The notes beneath the pieces were generated by a model. That model was not told where the DNA came from. It ran no database searches and saw nothing but the letters and a program-made list of their open reading frames with translations. The position numbers were made by a program, and so were the translations under genes. Below, piece by piece: positions 58,927-64,000 of a stretch of DNA of 64,000 nt. Every line of letters starts with the position of its first letter. Position 1 is the stretch's first letter. Source of the DNA: Bromus sterilis (Eukaryota; Streptophyta; Magnoliopsida; Poales; Poaceae); assembly GCA_950022295.1 (NCBI GenBank), contig OX465595.1:225893770-225957769 (forward strand), given 5' to 3'.

Positions 58927-60124
58927 TATAACCACCTACATATACTCCAAAAAGAAGAATATTCATTCATAATGTGACAAGGCATGTTAATTAAAAATAA
59001 TTGAACAAAAAAATTAAAAAACGCTTAGGGGTGGCGCATATTTCCCAAATGCGCCACTAAGTTCTCTTATGCGCGGCGCATTTTGCTGATATGCGCCACC
59101 CATAAGGTTCCTTATGCGTGGCGCATTTCGCCGAAATGCGCCATGCATAAGAAACCTTATGGGTGGCGCATTTCAGCAAAATGCGCCACCCCTAAGCCTT
59201 AACCGCTCCATCACCCCCTCCCCTTGCCCGTGCCCACACCATCTCTCCCAGCGCAATCTCCTCGCCGTCTACCGCCACCGGAGCCGCCCCCCGTCGTTCG
59301 AGCCCCCCTCTCCGTCCACCGCCCTCGCCGCCCCCTCCCCGATCGAACCACCAGAGTCCGTCCCCAGCGCCTCCCTGGTGGAGCAGCCGCGCCTCCCTCC
59401 CTGGAGCTGCCGCTCCCGCCCAGCAACGCCACCGCCCGGAGCTACGCCGGCGAGCATTCCATAGGCAGGTAGCCACCACTCCTACCTCCTTCCTCCCTCT
59501 TCCCTCATCCCCCCTACCACCTTCCTCTCGCATCCTCTGTTTGTTCAATTTTTTCCTGATCTTTGTATTGGATGAGTACTTGATGTGGATTTCATATTGC
59601 GAGAATATAATGATGATTGTTTCTTGATGAGTACCTGCTGCATGATCTTTTCAGTGCATGTTCAAGTTTATATGTGGAAGGATTTTGCTTGATAGGTGCT
59701 TGTGTTAATGCTTGTAGGGGAAAATGTTTACAGATTGTAGTTTTCAATCCATTTTCAATCAATTTATATCCATTTATATGATTTTTCAATCTTATGTTTC
59801 CAAATGCCGCTACACCTTGTGTTTGTGGAATTGGTTCGGCGACGACACGACTAAGGCATGGTACGTGGATCGATATGATCACAATCGAAGTACTCCATCC
59901 ATTTCTTTTTACTCCGCATATAAGATTTGGTCAAAGTCAATCTTAATAAAGTTTGACCACTTTTATACATAATTGAAGCATCATGCCTAACTCCTTAAAA
60001 ATATTTAGTAGCGATAAAAAAACTAGCAGCGATAAAAAACCAGATAGATAGCTAGTCCAATTAATAAAAGAAAATAAAAAACTCTTATGGGTGGCGCATC
60101 TTTCATAAATGCGCCACTAAATGT

Positions 60125-60255
60125 GCTTAGGGGTGGCGCATTTAGCCAGAATGCGCCACCAAGAGGTTCCTTATGCGTGGCGCATTTCGGGGGAATGCGC
60201 CACGCATAAGGAACCTCTTGGTGGCGCATTCTGGCTAAATGCGCCACCCCTAAGC
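60125..60255. repeat. perfect palindrome, 62-bp arms with 7-bp spacer
   Basis: The arms 60125-60186 and 60194-60255 are exact reverse complements, separated by seven bases. Each arm holds GTGGCGCAT/ATGCGCCAC units from the subterminal array. It can form a very stable hairpin. The other blocks in this element are only imperfect palindromes. Confidence 0.95.
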
Positions 60256-61179
60256 CTTAACCTCCACGGCCCCCTCCCCCTTGCTGGTCACAGTACCCAT
60301 TCGTCCTCGCCGCCGACGCCGAGCCCTAGCCGCCACCGTCCTCGCCGCCGACGCCGGAGCCGCCGACGCCGGAGCCGCCACCGTCCTCGCCGCCTACGCC
60401 GGAGCCACCACCGTCCTCGTTGCCGCCCGCGCCCGCAGCCCGAGCCCGCAGTCGCCGTCGTGCCTCTGCCTCGCCTCCGGCCGCCGCCTCCTTCCCTCCC
60501 CTCCGTCCAGCAACTGCACGGCCAGGTACTCCCCCTCCCTCTCCCCTGCTCCCCCTCCCTCTCCCCTGCTCCTGCAACTGCACGGCTAGCATAGCAAACA
60601 AGGAAATTTTGTTTTTGAATGGAAATTTTGTGAATGGAAATTTGGAAATTCTGAAATTTTGTGAATGGAAATTCATGATCACGTCCTGCAATATATCATT
60701 TTGTGAATGGAAATTTGGAAATAAGCAAATTTCATATTGCCTAGTTCCTGGTGATTTGAGGTGTTCATATCCAGGAGTACTAGTATTTTCAACAGCGAAA
60801 ACAGGGAAAGTGAGATGAGCATCACGATTTCTAGATGCAGAGGCATATATAGGGTCACCACATGAATTATGGATCACTGTTGAATTTTTTTTGGAAATTT
60901 GGAAATTCATAAATCACAAGAAATGCATCTAGTGATGACGAAAGTAGCTTTCGGTTTTCAATAATTGTTGGACTCATTGTAATTTTGTAATGGAATGTAA
61001 TCTTGTGAATCTTGTTGGCCTCTAAACCTTTGTAATAAAAATTATATTGCAATTCTTTTGTATCAATAATTGTTGGCCTCATTGTTATATTGTATTTTGC
61101 ATTTCTGTAATATAATAAAAATATCTGTAATTCTTTTATTCTTTTATGTAATTCTTTTTTTTTGTTTTCTGTAATTATT

Positions 61180-61447
61180 TAGTGGCGCATATTGTCAGGA
61201 CTTAGTGGCGCACTGCGAATGCGCCACCCCTAAGGCCCTTAGGCGTGGCGCATACCAGAATGCGCCACCCCTAAGAGCTTAGAGGTGGCGCATTATGAGA
61301 TGCGCCACGCCTAAGGGCCTTAGGGGTGGCGCATCCACAATGCGCCACCTCTAAGCCCTTATTAGTGGCTTGTAGTTAGTGGCGCATCCCTAATGCGCCA
61401 CTAAACTCAAAAACAGTGCGCCACTATAAGGCTATTCCCTAGTAGTG
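61180..61447 (+). repeat. 3' terminal repeat region of the complete CACTA element
   Basis: Another GTGGCGCAT/ATGCGCCAC array with CCTAAGGCCCTTAGG-like spacers runs from 61182 to the terminus. It ends GCGCCACTATAAGGC followed by the inverted repeat tip. It mirrors the 5' array. Confidence 0.88.
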
Positions 61448-63661
61448 AGTCCTTGCCTGTTGATAAGTCGGGTTCCGAATGTGTAGTTGATCGCAAGCTC
61501 GCATCATCTCTGAAGGTACCCGCGGGAGCACACAAGACGGTAAACACTGGAACGCAATCAACGAGCAAGCACTCTATTACTACGAGGCAAACACGAGCAA
61601 GCATCAACAAGAAGCAACACAAGACATCACACCTACCGTCGAGAGCGGTTACTAACAATTTAAGTGGAGTACTCGTCACACACGACGAATACCGCACGTT
61701 TACGGTGGTTCAAGTTGCTTAGCTACAGGTGATCAACAAAGTTGTTAACATGGCATATCACTCAAGCATTACAAGAGGTGAAGCATAAATAAACTACCTA
61801 AGCTAGTCAATTTAAGTGGGGGGTAAAACCTATACATGCCAACTATTGCGGACCCCACGATAAATATTGCATTTGGTACTGTTTTTCCCTAAACAATAAT
61901 TTTATTATTTTTATTAGCAAGCAAGAACATTAAAAACACATTCTACATGCAATTCTAGTCAAGTTACATATAAAGAACATTTTAAATAGAGCAGCGGTTA
62001 AAAAGTTATTGCAATTACAGTTTACAGTGGCAAGCAGTTGTAATTAGCAAGCAAACAGCCTGTAAACAAAGTCAAACATGGCAAAGGAGCACAAATTATT
62101 AAACTAGACACAATTCTAAGCAAGTTTCATATTTTACGCGTCGCGATCCGAGCTACGAGCAAAAAGATACGGGCACTTCAAAAATCCTAATACAATCTGC
62201 CATTTTTTAATAAAAAAACTAGCAGAACAGAAAAAAAAAGCTAAACGGGCCAAATCTACTGGCCCAACAGATAAAAAACCAAAACAACAACAAAAAAAAG
62301 GAGGGGCTGGGGCGCCTCACCCCATGGGCCGTGGCCCAAGTGGCCTAGAGGTGGGCTGCGCCTGGCTCGGCTGGGGCAGGCTGGGCCGAAGGGAGGCGCC
62401 GACCCAGGTGATGGAGGAGCCCAGCCGGGCGCTGGGGCTGCGCGAGCTTCGTGCTCCTCCCGAGCGGGAGCGGCAGGCGGCGGCAGCTCTCCCGCCGGCG
62501 GCGAGCGGCGCTGGGCCTGGCGCGGTGGGAGGCAAGGCGGCGGAGGAGGCCGCGGAGGCCGGCGAGACGGAGGTCGGCAGGACGGACTCGCGGCCGGGCG
62601 AGGCATCGGACGGCGGAGCTTCTTCTTGGGCGTCCATGGCGGCTGATCTGCGGGAGGAAGAGGCAGGGTGAGAGAACGAGGGAGGAGAGGAGAGGAGGCA
62701 GCGCGGGAGGAGAGAGGAGGGGTGCGGCAGCGGCGGCTGCCGGCGTCGGGCGTCCAGGGGAGGGGGCGGCACGAGCTCCTGCTCGGGCCATGGCGCGGCG
62801 GCCGCGAGCTCGCCTCGGGCTGTGCCATGGCGCAAAGGTGGCCGACGGCGACCTGAGAGGAGGGAGAGGGAGCAGATCAGGGAGATGCGAAGGAGAGGGA
62901 AGGAGGTGGCAGGGCGCGGCTCACCGGAGCAAGCACGGTGGCTTCGCGTGGTTGGATCGGGCTTGCGACGGCGTGGAGCTCGGGCATGGAGGCCTCCATG
63001 GCTGGATCCAAGGTGTGATGACGTGGCACTCTCAGATCCGCCCGATCTGCGATCCGATGGCTGAGATTGCCTCTGGCTAGGGTTTGGACGAAAATTTGGG
63101 GCTATTGGGAAAAGTTGGAGCAGATCTGGGGTGGTGGCTGCAAAATCTGGCTAGGGAAACCCTAGAAAGGCGTGGGAGTGTGGTGGTCTTTATATAGCCC
63201 CGGTGGCTGGCAATTTGCAAAAACATCTCCGGTTTTTCTCTCGCGCGTGCGGTGCTCACGTTTCTGGCCGCCGGGGGTCCGTAGTACATCCGATTCGGGT
63301 AAAACTTCGAACTGCGCGATCAGCGCGTCGAGCCGGTGGCGTTCACCTCGCGCTGGAACCGTTCTGAGAATACTTTCCGGCGCGCTATAAAAATATCCCG
63401 TTTAATTATTAAACGGGGTTTTTCGTTCCGTTGGCTACAGCTGGTCACGTGCGGTTTTCGCGACGGTGATCGGGTGAAACCCGGTGTCGCAAAGGTCGAG
63501 TGTCGAGGTGGCAAGGGTCGGTCTCCGTCCGATACGAGATGAGGGGAAAAATAGTCGCCGATCTATAAATCGGGGATGCAAACACCGCAAACAAATCAGA
63601 CAATCAAACAATTCATACCAAAAAAAAAATTTATAATTTTTGTGAAAGCTGGGCTGTTACA

Positions 63662-64000
63662 ATACAACACCACCAACAAGGGATCTCATCCCGAGATCCA
63701 GGACGATCCGGGGGAGAAGGGAAGGTGGAGAGAGAGTCGACGATTCTTCAACACCACCAACAAGGGACTCTGCTCCATGTCGAACATCGAAGCTCCGTCG
63801 AGATAATTTCCGCAGAGAGACGACATCGTTGAAAATACGAAACCGTCGGTGTCAAGAGGAGGAACGACAACGATAACCGGATCAAAGGATAGTGATTTTC
63901 GACGCAAGTCGTGAAAACACCGGGCAAAAGGAGGGAGGTCAAAGGACGACCCAGATATTATCCGAAACCGGAGAAGCTAAAGGTACTACAGGAATTCCCA
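63662..64000 (-). other. interior of the second long-LTR element (partial)
   Basis: It aligns with 28092-about 28435, including the paired CAACACCACCAACAAGGGA motifs (63668 and 63752) and AAAGGTACTACAGGA near the end (28412 and 63979). No coding sequence is visible. Whether this copy carries genes further inside cannot be seen. Confidence 0.75.

Larger units (their letters stand above)
58565..61179 (+). other. 3' non-coding part of the complete CACTA element, with internal GGCGCA blocks
   Basis: No credible ORF. Internal subterminal-type blocks lie at about 59026-59200 and 60080-60255. Each is followed by TAAGCCTTAACC and a CCCCTCCCC-rich, GC-rich stretch (59210-59460 and 60260-60580), so a unit of about 1.06 kb seems to have been duplicated in tandem. 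The GC-rich stretch in the second includes GCCGCCGACGCCGGA-type triplet repeats. AT-rich sequence lies between the blocks and from 60600 to 61180. Confidence 0.75.
54193..61447 (+). mobile_element. complete CACTA (En/Spm) element, 7255 bp
   Basis: The left terminus CACTACTAGGGAAATAGC (54193) and right terminus GCTATTCCCTAGTAGTG (ending 61447) form imperfect terminal inverted repeats. Both are flanked by the 3-bp target duplication AGT (54190-54192, 61448-61450). The flanking LTR sequence is continuous when the element and one AGT are removed. It contains a TNP2-type transposase gene broken by indels and unusually many GTGGCGCAT subterminal units, including internal blocks. Confidence 0.95.
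52545..63661 (-). repeat. LTR of the second long-LTR element, split by a CACTA insertion
   Basis: The LTR parts are 52545-54192 and 61451-63661, about 3.86 kb in total. They align with 28700-about 30300 and about 30310-32828. The minus strand starts TGTAACAGCCC at 63661 and ends GGGCCTTACA at 52545. A TATA-like CTATATAAAG lies near 63189-63198 and a GC-rich island at 62280-63050. The island's Pro/Ala/Arg frames (such as 62256-62835) differ from those in the first copy and are not credible genes. Confidence 0.85.
52545..64000 (-). mobile_element. second copy of the long-LTR element, nested in CACTA; continues past the window
   Basis: Same family as 26904-32828. Its minus-strand 3' LTR spans 63661 to 52545 and is itself split by a complete CACTA element (54193-61447). 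The interior begins at 63662 and runs off the window. The left flank is CTGCA (52540-52544), the candidate target duplication. Confidence 0.85.

Noticed and set aside
60326..60910. 194-codon minus-strand ORF with Gly/Ala/Glu repeats
   Set aside because: Produced by GCCGCCGACGCC-type triplet repeats in the CACTA non-coding region.
60080..61447. CRISPR array suggested by repeated GGCGCA units
   Set aside because: Units vary in spacing and orientation, lie at transposon ends and belong to a plant genome; they are CACTA subterminal repeats.
62256..63080. 190- to 209-codon Pro/Ala/Arg-rich ORFs
   Set aside because: Low-complexity frames open on both strands of the LTR GC island; the other LTR copies do not preserve them.

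Overview
The window is nuclear DNA from a grass, most likely a large-genome pooid (Triticeae or oat relatives). The evidence is wall-to-wall nested Ty1/copia, Ty3/gypsy and CACTA transposons of grass type, plus a block of plastid DNA with grass-specific features: a relic ycf2, an rpl2 that starts with ACG, and a grass-type ORF beside trnL-CAA. I see no host protein-coding gene. No complete set of transposition genes is intact; the one clearly uninterrupted ORF with protein-like composition is a 240-residue upstream ORF in a gypsy element.

Layout, left to right. 1-5633: a minus-strand copia element (pol, gag, PBS, 5' LTR) that runs off the left edge. It sits in the 5' LTR of a plus-strand Tekay/Del-type chromovirus (5634-13978). 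That chromovirus sits in the pol region of an older Athila-type gypsy element (13979-17125). At 17126 this is broken by one end of a CACTA element, followed by two minus-strand Athila-type LTR pieces (about 17790-19262).

19263-36398 is plastid-derived (a NUPT), made of two blocks in opposite orientation. The left block reads rpl2-rpl23-trnI-CAU-ycf2-trnL-CAA-ndhB; the right reads rps12-rps7-ndhB-trnL-CAA-ycf2. A minus-strand LTR retrotransposon with about 4.1-kb LTRs and only 0.6 kb between them (26904-32828) splits ndhB in the right block.

36896 to beyond the right edge is a second nest. A plus-strand non-autonomous Athila element carries gag-protease (5' LTR 36896-38513, 3' LTR from 49862). 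Its protease is interrupted by a complete minus-strand relative (39247-46657, target duplication CATGC). Its 3' LTR is interrupted by a CACTA element (from 50432). That CACTA transposase is interrupted by another copy of the 4-kb-LTR family (from 52545), and that LTR is interrupted by a complete CACTA element (54193-61447, target duplication AGT). The right side is therefore a four-level nest in which the outer elements all continue past 64000.

How the parts work together: the elements differ in what they supply. The chromovirus had RT, RNase H, integrase and a chromodomain but has lost the end of gag and its protease. The two non-autonomous Athila relatives share LTRs and 3' internal sequence but carry different ORFs and no polymerase. 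The two CACTA transposase genes are broken. The most interesting accessory proteins are the coiled-coil ORF upstream of gag (6662-7384), the unknown ORF with a hydrophobic tail in the nested Athila relative (43709-44836), and a coiled-coil plus membrane-tail ORF upstream of a CACTA transposase (51248-51701). Family assignments and divergence counts were made by eye.
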